A stretch of 64,000 nt of DNA from Agromyces salentinus (lineage in GTDB: Bacteria > Actinomycetota > Actinomycetes > Actinomycetales > Microbacteriaceae), in contig NZ_WBIR01000014.1 in assembly GCF_009749395.1 (NCBI RefSeq), forward strand, positions 53,893 through 117,892. The letters are read 5' to 3'. Under the pieces are notes generated by a model. The model was not told where the DNA came from. It did not search any database and saw only the letters and a program-made list of their open reading frames with translations. Below are positions 9,699 to 17,645 of the stretch, piece by piece (within the stretch, counting starts at the first letter, position 1; the number at the start of each line of letters is the position of its first letter). Made by a program: the position numbers and the translations under genes.

Positions 9699-10904
9699 CT
9701 AACGGGTTGCGGCCGGGCCGAAGGCCGAGCCGGTCGTGACGCGGGCGGGGGCGGCGTCCTGGTAGGGCGAGGGTCCGGCGAGGTTGTCGCCGCGGTTCGC
9801 GTTGGGCGTCGCCTGGCGCGGCGCCTGGTCGCCGTACTTCGCGGCGACGAGCGAGGCGTGGGTCGGGGCATCCGGGACCTCGGCCGGGCGGTCCTTGGCG
9901 AACTCGCGCCGCAGCACGGGCACGACCTCCTCGCCGAGCAGGTCGAGCTGCTCGAGCACGGTCTTCAGCGGGAGTCCGGCGTGGTCGATCAGCCAGAGCT
10001 GACGCTGGTAGTCGCCGACGTAGTCGCGGAACCCGAGGGTGCGGTCGATGACCTCCTGCGGGCTGCCCACGGTGAGCGGGGTCTGCTGCGTGAAGTCCTC
10101 GAGGCTCGGGCCGTGTCCGTAGACGGGCGCGTTGTCGAAGTAGGGGCGGAAGTCGCGCACCGCGTCCTGCGAGTTCCTGCGCATGAAGACCTGGCCGCCG
10201 AGGCCGACGATCGCCTGCGCGGCCGTGCCGTGGCCGTGGTGCTCGAAGCGCTGGCGGTAGAGGGCGATCATGCGCTGCGTGTGCGATGCGGGCCAGAAGA
10301 TGTGGTTGGCGAAGAACCCGTCGCCGTACGAGGCGGCCTGCTCGGCGACCTCGGGGGTGCGGATCGAGCCGTGCCAGACGAACGGGGGCACGCCGTCCAG
10401 CGGACGCGGCGTCGAGGTGAAGCCCTGGAGGGGCGTCCGGAACCGGCCCTGCCAGTCGACGACGTCCTCGCGCCAGAGGCGGTGGAGCAGCTCGTAGTTC
10501 TCCATGGCGAGCGGCAGGCCCTGGCGGATGTCCTTGCCGAACCACGGGTACACGGGACCGGTGTTGCCGCGGCCGAGCATGACGTCGGCGCGACCGCCGG
10601 AGACGTGCTGGAGCATCGCGAAGTCCTCGGCGATCTTCACCGGGTCGTTCGTGGTGATGAGCGTGGTGGCGGTCGAGAGCTGCAGCGTCGAGGTCTGCCC
10701 GGCGATGTAGGCGAGGGTCGTCGTGGGCGATGAGGACCAGAAGGGCGGGTTGTGGTGCTCGCCGAGGGCGAAGACGTCGAGGCCGACCTCTTCCGCGTGC
10801 TTGGCGATCGTGAGCGTCGCCTGGATCCGCTCGGCCTCGGTCGGGGTGCGGCCGGTCGTCGGATCCTGGGTGATGTCGCTGACGGTGAAGATTCCGAATT
10901 GCAT
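9699..10904 (-). CDS. FMN-dependent luciferase-like monooxygenase, CE1758 type
   Basis: A 401-residue TIM-barrel flavoenzyme. The N-terminus MQFGIFTVSDITQDPTTGRT, the GEHHNPPFWSSSP segment and the SGGRADVMLGRGNTGPVYPWFG segment fit the CE1758 branch of bacterial luciferase-like monooxygenases. ATG 10904 is chosen because AGGAGG lies just upstream; the upstream in-frame ATG lacks one. It is the first gene of a two-gene operon with the FMN reductase, behind a strong promoter with a palindrome in the spacer. The C-terminal tail after about residue 350 is low-complexity and probably disordered. Confidence 0.9.
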   Translation of the reverse strand: MQFGIFTVSDITQDPTTGRTPTEAERIQATLTIAKHAEEVGLDVFALGEHHNPPFWSSSPTTTLAYIAGQTSTLQLSTATTLITTNDPVKIAEDFAMLQHVSGGRADVMLGRGNTGPVYPWFGKDIRQGLPLAMENYELLHRLWREDVVDWQGRFRTPLQGFTSTPRPLDGVPPFVWHGSIRTPEVAEQAASYGDGFFANHIFWPASHTQRMIALYRQRFEHHGHGTAAQAIVGLGGQVFMRRNSQDAVRDFRPYFDNAPVYGHGPSLEDFTQQTPLTVGSPQEVIDRTLGFRDYVGDYQRQLWLIDHAGLPLKTVLEQLDLLGEEVVPVLRREFAKDRPAEVPDAPTHASLVAAKYGDQAPRQATPNANRGDNLAGPSPYQDAAPARVTTGSAFGPAATR

Positions 10905-10938
10905 GGCGCCCCTCCTGGGTGGTCCTACTGATTCTGCA

Positions 10939-10968
10939 AGTATATGCATTTGCATACATCGGGTCCAA
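10939..10968 (-). promoter_or_regulatory. Promoter of the luciferase-like operon with an internal palindromic operator
   Basis: On the minus strand TTGGAC (10968-10963) and TATACT (10944-10939) are separated by 18 nt. The inverted repeat TATGCA-TT-TGCATA (10943-10956) fills the spacer and touches the -10. This AT-rich palindrome stands out in a 70% GC region. A repressor would block RNA polymerase here; no regulator gene lies next to it. Confidence 0.65.
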
Positions 10969-11020
10969 CGGATGCCCCACGCATCGTATTCCCGCGAATC
11001 AGGATCGGTTCCGACGACGA

Positions 11021-11048
11021 AGCGGGGGCGCCCGAAGGCACCCCCGCT
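11021..11048 (-). terminator. Terminator hairpin of the M28 peptidase gene
   Basis: Arms AGCGGGGGCGCC (11021-11032) and GGCACCCCCGCT (11037-11048) close on a 4-nt CGAA loop. As minus-strand RNA the one mismatch becomes a G-U pair, giving a full 12-bp stem 20 nt past the peptidase stop. There is no U-tract, as is common in GC-rich actinobacteria. Confidence 0.6.
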
Positions 11049-11067
11049 CGTGTGGTTCCGCCGTGGA

Positions 11068-12726
11068 TCAGGCCGCGTCGCGCGGGCCGTGGTCGTGGCC
11101 GTGGTCGGGCGCGAGCCCGCCGCCGCCCGGCAGGTTGACCGTGCCCTCGGGGCCGGCCGGAGCCGGCAGCGACAGGCCGCCGGGAACCGGCACGCCCGCC
11201 ACGCCGTTGACCGACTCGGTCGAGTAGGCGTAGGCCAGCACCGCGAGGGCGATCGCGTCGACGTTCACGTCGAAGGCGTGCTCGTCGATGTTGTCGATGT
11301 CGTCGCAGGCCTGGTGGTAGCACTGGTCGTACGACTCACCGGCGATGCCGCCCCAGATGTCCGCCTGCTCCGGGGTCTTGACGACCTCGGCTCCGGTGAA
11401 CAGGCCTCCCGCGGGGATGCCGTTCAGGATGAAGGCCTCGTAGTCGCTGCGACCGCTGAACTGGGCGTCGTCATACGGCTCGCCCACCATCGTGTAGTAG
11501 CTCTCGAAGAGGTCCTCGATCTGCACCGACCCCTCGGGGATCGGCACGCCCTCCGGCGCTGCCCAGCCGGACTCGTCGCCGTCGTACGCCATGAAGATGT
11601 AGTTCGGCGAGGCGACCATGTCGAAGTTGAGGTAGAGCGCGATGCGGTCCTTCTCGGCCTGGCTGAGCCCGTCGACGTACGCCGCGGATCCGAGCAGTCC
11701 GTCCTCCTCGGCGCCCCACCATGCGAGGCGGACCGTGTTCTGCGGCTTCAGCTTCTCGAGGTTCTCGGCGATCTCGAGCAGGGCGGCCGAACCGCTGCCG
11801 TTGTCGTTGATGCCGGGGCCCGCCTGCACGGAGTCGAGATGCGCACCGGCCATCACGACGTTGTCGTCGTTGACGCCGGTCTTCTCGGCGATCACGTTCT
11901 TCTGCGGACGCTGCTCGGGCGCCGGGACGAAGACGTTCGCCGTCGAACCGGAGGCCGCGAGTGCGACGCCCTGCTGGAAGCTGGCGCCGACGATCGGGAT
12001 CGTGTGGGAGACGGGCGAGCCGTCGGTCCGCGATGACGCGTCGGCCACGATGAGGGCCTCACGGTCGGGAGTGTTGCCCTGGTTGAAGATGATCACCGCC
12101 GTTGCGCCCGCCAGGCCGGCGAAGTACGCCTTGTCGCCGAAGTTGCAGCTGCCTCGTTGCACGAGCGCGATCGACCCCGCCGGGAAGCCGGTGAAGTCGG
12201 AGGCCTCGCACCCGCTGGTGCTCGCCCGATCGCCGACCAGGTTGATGTCGACCGGGACCACGTTGCCCGTGACGTCGCCCGAGCCGCTGCCGGAGAAGGC
12301 GCCGGTCGGGTACTCCTCGTTGACGGGCGTGAGCTGGGTCAGCGTCGACGCACCGATGAAGGTGTAGTCGAACTCGTCGATCGTGACGTCCCAGCCGGCA
12401 TCCTCGAGGACGCCGACGACGTAGTCGACGCTGGCCTCGTAGCCCGGCAGGCCGGCGGCCCGGTTGCCGCCGTTCTCGTCGGCGATGGCCTGGAACGCGT
12501 CGAGGTGCTCGGTGGCGCCGTCGGCGTCGACGCACTGGAGGAGCTTGGAGATCGTGTTGTTGTTGCGGTTGTCGCACTTGGCGGCCGGACTCGCCTTGGC
12601 ACCGCCGTTGCCGTTGCCGCCGGCCATGGCGGCCCCGGTCGGTACGAGGACGAGGGCGGCCGCGGCGGTGGCCGCGATCGCGATGGTCCGGATGTCCCTT
12701 GATCGTGGTGTTGATCGTCGCATCAT
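11068..12726 (-). CDS. Secreted M28 family aminopeptidase with PA domain
   Basis: A 552-residue exported zinc peptidase. A twin-M start, basic residues and a hydrophobic run ending GAAMAGG form a signal peptide. A protease-associated insert is recognisable at VQRGSCNFGDKAYFAGLAGA. The metal centre follows: AGAHLDSV, DNGSGSAALLE, WGAEEDGLLGS and LNFDM. These define M28 aminopeptidases that trim peptides outside the cell. The tail DHGHDHGPRDAA is histidine-rich, possibly metal-binding. AAAGGA before ATG 12726/12723 sets the start (12723 has the better 5-nt spacing). A TATGCT hexamer lies about 45 nt upstream. It diverges from trxA. Confidence 0.92.
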   Translation of the reverse strand: MMRRSTPRSRDIRTIAIAATAAAALVLVPTGAAMAGGNGNGGAKASPAAKCDNRNNNTISKLLQCVDADGATEHLDAFQAIADENGGNRAAGLPGYEASVDYVVGVLEDAGWDVTIDEFDYTFIGASTLTQLTPVNEEYPTGAFSGSGSGDVTGNVVPVDINLVGDRASTSGCEASDFTGFPAGSIALVQRGSCNFGDKAYFAGLAGATAVIIFNQGNTPDREALIVADASSRTDGSPVSHTIPIVGASFQQGVALAASGSTANVFVPAPEQRPQKNVIAEKTGVNDDNVVMAGAHLDSVQAGPGINDNGSGSAALLEIAENLEKLKPQNTVRLAWWGAEEDGLLGSAAYVDGLSQAEKDRIALYLNFDMVASPNYIFMAYDGDESGWAAPEGVPIPEGSVQIEDLFESYYTMVGEPYDDAQFSGRSDYEAFILNGIPAGGLFTGAEVVKTPEQADIWGGIAGESYDQCYHQACDDIDNIDEHAFDVNVDAIALAVLAYAYSTESVNGVAGVPVPGGLSLPAPAGPEGTVNLPGGGGLAPDHGHDHGPRDAA

Positions 12727-12904
12727 GTTCCTTTCCGCACGGGCGTCACCGTTGGCACCCGTTTGGGGGGAAAGCATAGGTGGGCGGCGCGGAGGAGGGA
12801 AGGGGCGCCAACGACGTCGCCGCGGCAGACGCATGAATCATGCGCCCAGCCCGCTCGCAGCGAACATCGGGTGAGCGTGGAGCGCGAGAACGTACGCTGG
12901 ACGC

Positions 12905-13291
12905 ATGGCTACCGTTGCACTGACCGTGGAGAACTTCGAGCAGACCATCCTCGAGGGCGGCACCGTCTTCGTGGATTTCTGGGCCGGCTGGTGCGGCCCG
13001 TGCCTGCAGTTCGCGCCGAACTACGAGGCCGCCTCCGAGGCGAACCCCGACCTCGTCTTCGCGAAGGTCGACACCGAGGACCAGCAGCAGCTCGCCGCCG
13101 CGATGAACATCACCTCGATCCCGACGATCATGGCGTTCAAGGACGGCATCGGCGTCTTCGCGCAGGCCGGCGCCCTCCCCCGCCCCGTCTTCGACGACCT
13201 CGTCTCGCAGGTGCGCGCGCTCGACATGGACCAGGTGCGTGCGCAGATCGCGGCCGAGCAGTCGGTCGACTCCGAGGCCACCGCTTCCTGA
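12905..13291 (+). CDS. trxA: Thioredoxin
   Basis: A 128-residue thioredoxin-fold protein with the redox motif W29-CGPC (Cys30, Cys33), the FVDFWA strand before it, and the cis-proline region SIPTIM. It should reduce cytosolic disulfides with thioredoxin reductase. The C-terminal 20 residues (QIAAEQSVDSEATAS) extend beyond the usual end of about 108. TACGCT ends 6 nt before ATG 12905, which predicts a leaderless mRNA. It stands alone, divergent from the M28 peptidase. Confidence 0.93.
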   Translation: MATVALTVENFEQTILEGGTVFVDFWAGWCGPCLQFAPNYEAASEANPDLVFAKVDTEDQQQLAAAMNITSIPTIMAFKDGIGVFAQAGALPRPVFDDLVSQVRALDMDQVRAQIAAEQSVDSEATAS

Positions 13292-13334
13292 TCCGGCGGA
13301 TGCCGCGGGCCGCGGCCTGCGGCACCCCGATCGT

Positions 13335-13946
13335 TCAGGCCGACGCGAGCACCTCGTCGAGCCCGCTCACGTCGAGGTCGACGCCGAACGGCCGCGAGGC
13401 CCCGGTGACGAGCGCCGGGACGCGAACGTAGACCCCTGCGGCGCGCAGTTCGTCGAGCCGGTCGAGGAACGGCTCTGCCGCGGCATCCGCGATGAATCCC
13501 GCATGACGCGGCCGATCGCCGCCGACGAGCTGCACGCCCACGCGGTAACGGCGCGAGAGCCAGCGGCTGGATCGCGGCACCAGCACCGCGTGCTGCTCGG
13601 CCCCGCCGTGGATGCGCGCGAGGTCGATCGCCGGCTGGTGGCGGTTCGCCTCGGCCACGGGAAGCACCGAGCGCACCTCGCGCGCGCGGCGGGGCGCGTC
13701 GACGAGCTCGATGCCGTCGAGGGTCGAGAGGTCGCCCCACCGGTCGGGGTTCGAGGCGTCGCGGTGCCCGCGCACGAGGCTCGTGACGAGCCAGGCGAGG
13801 GTCGCCAGGAGCAGCGCGGTGTAGGGCCAGAACAGCCACGGCGACGAGGTCGGGCGCACGAGCCCCGTGAACATCAGGAGCGCGATCAGCACGAGGAACG
13901 GGGCCGGCTCCCACGCGGTCAGCGGCTTCGAGCGGGGTGCGGGCAT
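13335..13946 (-). CDS. Membrane protein of unknown function
   Basis: 203 residues. Two hydrophobic segments near residues 14-55 (PFLVLIALLMFTGLV and YTALLLATLAWLVTSLV) are followed by a soluble domain of about 140 residues. The soluble part carries RHAGFIADAAAEPFLDRLDELRAAGVYVRVPALVTG but no motif I recognise. The ATG at 13946 follows TAGCCT by 7 nt, another likely leaderless start. It lies convergent to trxA and in line with the oxidoreductase at 14079, separated by repeats. Confidence 0.7.
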   Translation of the reverse strand: MPAPRSKPLTAWEPAPFLVLIALLMFTGLVRPTSSPWLFWPYTALLLATLAWLVTSLVRGHRDASNPDRWGDLSTLDGIELVDAPRRAREVRSVLPVAEANRHQPAIDLARIHGGAEQHAVLVPRSSRWLSRRYRVGVQLVGGDRPRHAGFIADAAAEPFLDRLDELRAAGVYVRVPALVTGASRPFGVDLDVSGLDEVLASA

Positions 13947-13987
13947 GGATGTCAGGCTATCGCGCGGCTCGTTGCCCTCCGAACACG

Positions 13988-14066
13988 ACGGGCACGGCAT
14001 CCGCTCGACGGGCGCGACCTCCGCGCGGCATCCGTTCGACGGGCGCGACCTCGCGCGGCATCCGCT
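13988..14066. repeat. Tandem 31-bp repeat, about 2.5 copies
   Basis: Units at 14006-14036 and 14037-14066 differ by one missing C and a final base, and a partial unit precedes them. Each unit contains CGACGGGCGCGACCT and ends in GCGCGGCATCCG. The block fills the gap between two minus-strand genes. It carries three copies of the dispersed GGCATCC motif. Confidence 0.8.
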
Positions 14067-14078
14067 CGGCTCGCCGGC

Positions 14079-14981
14079 TCAGCGCAGTGCGGGCAGGCGC
14101 GAGGCGACCTCGTCGAGGACGGCGCGATCGCCCGCGTAGATGCCGTGCTCGCGCGGCCAGTGCGCGACCACGTCGGTGAAGCCGAGCTCGGCCGCGCGCC
14201 CGACGGCGTCCTCGAAGGCGCCGACGCTCGTGAGCGAGTAACGCGCCGACGAGTCGAGCAGCAGGGTGCGCGGCATCTCGGCGGCGTCGCGACCGGCTGC
14301 GGCGCAGGCGTCCTCGAACCGGCGCGACAGCACCCCGGCGTACGCCCACCATTCCTCGGTGTCGTCGACGGAGCCGGCCGTGGTGACCCATCCCTCGCCC
14401 ACCCGGACGGCGAGCGCCATCGCCTTCGGCCCGTCGGCGGCGATGTGCAGGGGCATCCGCGGGGACTGCGCGGGCGCGCCCACCATGCGGGCGTTCACCG
14501 CCCGGTACCACTCGCCGTCGAAGGAGATGCCGGGAGCCTCGGATGCCGCCGCCGCCGGATCCTCGAAGCGGAGGAGCACGTCGAGGGCCTCGGTGAACTC
14601 GGCGAACCGGTCGAAGCGCTCGCGCGGGCTCAGTTGCTCGTCGCCGAGCACGAAGGCGTCGAAGCCCGTGCCGCCCGACCCGATGCCGAGCAGCATGCGT
14701 CCGCCGGAGATCTGGTCGACCGTGGCGATGTCCTTCGCGAACGGCACCGGATGGCGGTAGTTCGGCGAGGCGACGAACGTGCCGAGCCGGATGCGTTCGG
14801 TGACCATGGCGGCCGCGGTGAGCGTCGGCACGGTCGCGTGCCAGCGCTCGCCGGCGAGGTCGCGCCAGGAGAGGTGGTCGTAGGTCCAGGCGTGATCGAA
14901 GCCGTACTCCTCGGCGCCGCGCCAGAGGGCCGCGGCCTCGGGCCAGTCGACCTGGGGCAGGATGCAGATTCCGAAACGCAT
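14079..14981 (-). CDS. Luciferase-like (LLM class) flavin/F420-dependent oxidoreductase
   Basis: A 300-residue TIM-barrel oxidoreductase beginning MRFGICILPQVDWPEAAALWRGAEEYGFDHAWTYDHLSW. It has the typical LGTFVASPNYRHPVPFAKDIATVDQISGGRMLLGIGSGG segment of F420- or FMN-dependent enzymes. The cofactor cannot be settled from sequence by eye; the actinobacterial context and no adjacent reductase favour F420. ATG 14981 follows TAGACT by 7 nt. The upstream reading frame is only the antisense of the exporter's repeat tail. Confidence 0.85.
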   Translation of the reverse strand: MRFGICILPQVDWPEAAALWRGAEEYGFDHAWTYDHLSWRDLAGERWHATVPTLTAAAMVTERIRLGTFVASPNYRHPVPFAKDIATVDQISGGRMLLGIGSGGTGFDAFVLGDEQLSPRERFDRFAEFTEALDVLLRFEDPAAAASEAPGISFDGEWYRAVNARMVGAPAQSPRMPLHIAADGPKAMALAVRVGEGWVTTAGSVDDTEEWWAYAGVLSRRFEDACAAAGRDAAEMPRTLLLDSSARYSLTSVGAFEDAVGRAAELGFTDVVAHWPREHGIYAGDRAVLDEVASRLPALR

Positions 14982-14991
14982 GGTGTGGAGT

Positions 14992-16080
14992 CTAGATCGC
15001 GGGCCGGGCGGCGGCGCGCGAGGTCGCGGCGCCGGACCCGGGCTCGGGCTCGGGCTCCGGCTCGGGATCGGGATCGGCATCGGGATCGACCCGGCCCGCG
15101 TCGGACCGGTGGTCGACGGGCATGGGCTCGGCCCCGAGCGGGAGGTCGGCCGCCATGGCGGGCGCGACTCCGGCGGCGGGACGTTCGAAGCGCACGAGCA
15201 CGATGCCGCCGAGGATCAGCAGGCCGCCGAGCAGTTGCACGGGGCCGATCGCCTCGCCGAGGAGCACCCAGGCGACGACACCGGCGAAGACCACTTCCGA
15301 GAGGCCGAGGAAGGAGGCGAGGCGGGTTCCGAGGATCTGGATCGCCTGGATGCCCGAGACGTAGGCGAAGGCCGTCGAGACCGCGCCGACCGTGAGGACG
15401 GGCACCCACCAGGGCGCCGTGGCCCCGAAGAAGGCGACCTCGCCGAAGCGGGCCTCGAACGGCACGAGGCCGATCGCGAGCGAGAGGCCGAGCACGAGGC
15501 ATCCGATGAAGAGCCCGACCGCGGCGAGCGCGATCGGGGGGATGCCCGTGTCGGTCCGTTCCCCGAGCACGTAGTAGACGGCGACGCCGATCATCGCGAT
15601 CGCGGCGAAGGCGATGCCGACGGGGTCGAGCGCGCCGCCGCCGGTCGGGCCGATGACGAGCACGAGGCCCGTGATGGCGACGACGGAGCCGGCGAGCACG
15701 ACGACCTGCGGCATGTGCCGCGTGCGCATCCAGGCGAGCGCGACGAGCGCCACGGGCGCGAGGTACTCGATGAGCAGCGCGGTGCTCACGGGGATGCGCG
15801 AGATCGACATGTAGAAGGCGAGCTGGACGCCCGCGACCGCGATCACCGAGTAGACGAGCACGGTCCACTTCGCCCGCCAGAGGGGCCGCAGGTCGAACTT
15901 CAGGGCGATGAGCCCCGGCAGGAGGAGGAGCGCCGCACCCACGAGCACGCGGAAGAACACGGCCGCGCCCGGCGACCAGCCGGACTCGAGCAGCGGCTTG
16001 ACGATCGCGCCGCCGGCGCCGAAGGCGAGGCCGGACGCGAGGCCCAGCGCGATCCCGAGGATGCCGCGTGAGGTTCGCAT
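14992..16080 (-). CDS. EamA/DMT family transporter
   Basis: A 362-residue membrane protein with ten predicted helices arranged as two EamA repeats (first from residue 8, second from about 155). Each starts with a GLASGLAFGAGGAIVKP- or GIAFAAIAMIGVAVYYVLGE-like segment. The family exports metabolites or amino acids. After the last helix comes a hydrophilic tail with DADPDPEPEPEPEPGSG, encoded by a short GC-rich tandem repeat near 15040-15085. The gene is divergent from a CGNR zinc-finger regulator, which may control it. Confidence 0.87.
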   Translation of the reverse strand: MRTSRGILGIALGLASGLAFGAGGAIVKPLLESGWSPGAAVFFRVLVGAALLLLPGLIALKFDLRPLWRAKWTVLVYSVIAVAGVQLAFYMSISRIPVSTALLIEYLAPVALVALAWMRTRHMPQVVVLAGSVVAITGLVLVIGPTGGGALDPVGIAFAAIAMIGVAVYYVLGERTDTGIPPIALAAVGLFIGCLVLGLSLAIGLVPFEARFGEVAFFGATAPWWVPVLTVGAVSTAFAYVSGIQAIQILGTRLASFLGLSEVVFAGVVAWVLLGEAIGPVQLLGGLLILGGIVLVRFERPAAGVAPAMAADLPLGAEPMPVDHRSDAGRVDPDADPDPEPEPEPEPGSGAATSRAAARPAI

Positions 16081-16128
16081 GCCGACACCGTTCCGTTCGC
16101 TCGCGAGTCGGACCCCGTCATGCCCGAA

Positions 16129-16166
16129 ACTCGTTATGCTCGTGACAGTACTCGTGCAACTCGTCA
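16129..16166 (+). repeat. Short CTCGT repeats in the EamA/CGNR divergent promoter
   Basis: CTCGT occurs four times at about 9-12 bp spacing (ACTCGT at 16129, 16150, 16159; GCTCGT at 16138). The repeats surround the -10-like TATGCT (16135-16140) of the CGNR gene. Regular spacing near one helical turn suggests a regulator array, but no binding protein is proven. Confidence 0.4.
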
Positions 16167-16174
16167 GGAGTCAA

Positions 16175-16789
16175 ATGTTTTTCACCCATGACACGGAGTC
16201 GGCGCTCGCCTTCGTGGCCGCGCTCACGGACACGGTGCCCGACGCCTCGGATTCGGGCGACGACGAACTCCGCACGATCGCGCAGCTCGACTCGCTCATC
16301 GCCCATTGGCGGTACTCGGGTCGCCACGACCACGACGCGCGTGAGCTCGCCGAGGTGCGCGCCGCACGCGAGCGGCTGCGCACCCTGTGGCTGCTCGATC
16401 GCGACGCCGCAGCCGAAGCCGTCAACGACCTGCTCGCCGACGCCCGCGCCCTCCCCCGGCTCGTGCGGCACGACGACCTCGACTGGCACATCCACGCCAC
16501 CGAGAACGACGAGCCGCTCGCCACCCGCATCCTCGTCGAGGCCGCGATGGCCTTCGTCGACGTCATCCGCTCCGACCAGATGGATCGCCTGCGGGTCTGC
16601 GATGCCGACGACTGCGAGAGCCTGTACGTCGACCTCTCGAAGAACGGCTCCCGCCGCTTCTGCACGAGCCGGTGCGGCAACCGCATGGCCGTGCGGGCCT
16701 ATCGGGCCCGCGCCGATGCCGAGGACGCGGCAGCCGCCCAGGGTGCCGTGCGCGAAACGCGGCGAGCGGCGAGCGCGGGCCACCCCTAG
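16175..16789 (+). CDS. CGNR zinc-finger transcriptional regulator
   Basis: A 204-residue protein. The C-terminal CGNR zinc finger reads CDADDCESLYVDLSKNGSRR then FCTSRCGNRMAVRAYR, with four cysteines as zinc ligands and the CGNR signature. The N-terminal 140 residues are the usual ABATE-type stress region. AGGAG (16167-16171) precedes ATG 16175 by 3 nt. It diverges from the EamA exporter with 94 bp between, a frequent arrangement, so it may control export. Confidence 0.9.
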   Translation: MFFTHDTESALAFVAALTDTVPDASDSGDDELRTIAQLDSLIAHWRYSGRHDHDARELAEVRAARERLRTLWLLDRDAAAEAVNDLLADARALPRLVRHDDLDWHIHATENDEPLATRILVEAAMAFVDVIRSDQMDRLRVCDADDCESLYVDLSKNGSRRFCTSRCGNRMAVRAYRARADAEDAAAAQGAVRETRRAASAGHP

Positions 16790-16810
16790 GCGCGAACCAC
16801 CCCTAGGCGC
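16780..16810. repeat. Duplicated 14-mer carrying the stop codons of two convergent genes
   Basis: CCACCCCTAGGCGC occurs at 16780-16793 and 16797-16810. The CGNR gene ends on TAG in the first copy. The HNH nuclease gene ends on the complementary CTA of the second copy. Confidence 0.85.
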
Positions 16811-17531
16811 AGCCCGCCTCCACGCGCCGGATCGCGTCGAGGTCCTCGGGCGCGATCGTGAGCCCGTAGGCGACCAGCACCGCGGCGAAGCGGTCCACGT
16901 AGGTGCAGGCGAAGTCGGCGGACGGCGGCATCCATTCGGCGGGGCCGGAGTCCTGCTTCGACTGGTTCGTCGGACCGTCCACCGCGATCAGGTTCGCGGT
17001 GTCGTTCGCGAAGGCCTCGCGAACGTCGGCCGTCCATTCCGACGCCCCGTGCCGCCAGGCGTACGAGAGCGGCACGACGTGATCGATCTGCACCGCCTCG
17101 GACGTGTCGGGTCCGCGCACGAACGAGATGACGGTGTTCGTGTACGGGTCCGTGAGCGTGCCGGTGCGCACCACGCAGTCCGCGCTGTCGGCGCGGTACC
17201 GCACGTCGGCGAGGTCGCGCTTCAGCACGTCGTTGCGGGTGTCGCACCCGTTGCCGTCGACATCCAGCCATGCCTCGCCGAACAGGTCGCGGTCGTACCG
17301 GGAGGACGGGTTCCCCTCGGCGACGACGAGCGCCTCGAGGTCGGGGTCCGACACCGCCGGGGCCGTCGGCGACGTCGGGGTCCCCGGTCGGTCGAGACCG
17401 GGCAGGAGACCGCCGTCGGCGAGCGATCCGTCGCTTCCCGGGCCGTACAGGTACAGCCAGGCGCCGAAGGCCATCGCGAGGATGACGAGCGCGGGAAAGG
17501 TGGAACGGCGGGAGCGTCGGCGACGGGGCAT
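16803..17531 (-). CDS. Exported HNH family endonuclease
   Basis: 242 residues. An Arg-rich start and one hydrophobic segment (residues about 13-30) indicate export or membrane anchoring. A Pro/Thr linker follows, then a nuclease domain with IDHVVPLSYAWRHGASEW, FANDTANLIAVDGPTNQSKQ and PAEWMPP. This is the GmrSD-C/DUF1524-like HNH fold found in secreted actinobacterial nucleases. It probably degrades extracellular DNA. The start at ATG 17531 follows GAGAAT by 6 nt. Confidence 0.88.
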   Translation of the reverse strand: MPRRRRSRRSTFPALVILAMAFGAWLYLYGPGSDGSLADGGLLPGLDRPGTPTSPTAPAVSDPDLEALVVAEGNPSSRYDRDLFGEAWLDVDGNGCDTRNDVLKRDLADVRYRADSADCVVRTGTLTDPYTNTVISFVRGPDTSEAVQIDHVVPLSYAWRHGASEWTADVREAFANDTANLIAVDGPTNQSKQDSGPAEWMPPSADFACTYVDRFAAVLVAYGLTIAPEDLDAIRRVEAGCA

Positions 17532-17645
17532 CCGCTCATTCTCCCGTGGCGGCGGGCCTGCTCCCGACCGCGGGCCGTCGGGGACTCGGCGCCGGATGCC
17601 GCAGGTCGAGGCGGCGACCCCGACGCGTCACCCGGAGGGACTACG

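Noticed and set aside
16188..17645. Chromate transporter frame extending upstream over the HNH and CGNR genes
   Set aside because: GGAGG before GTG 17646 and the family start there; upstream codons are shadows of two supported genes.
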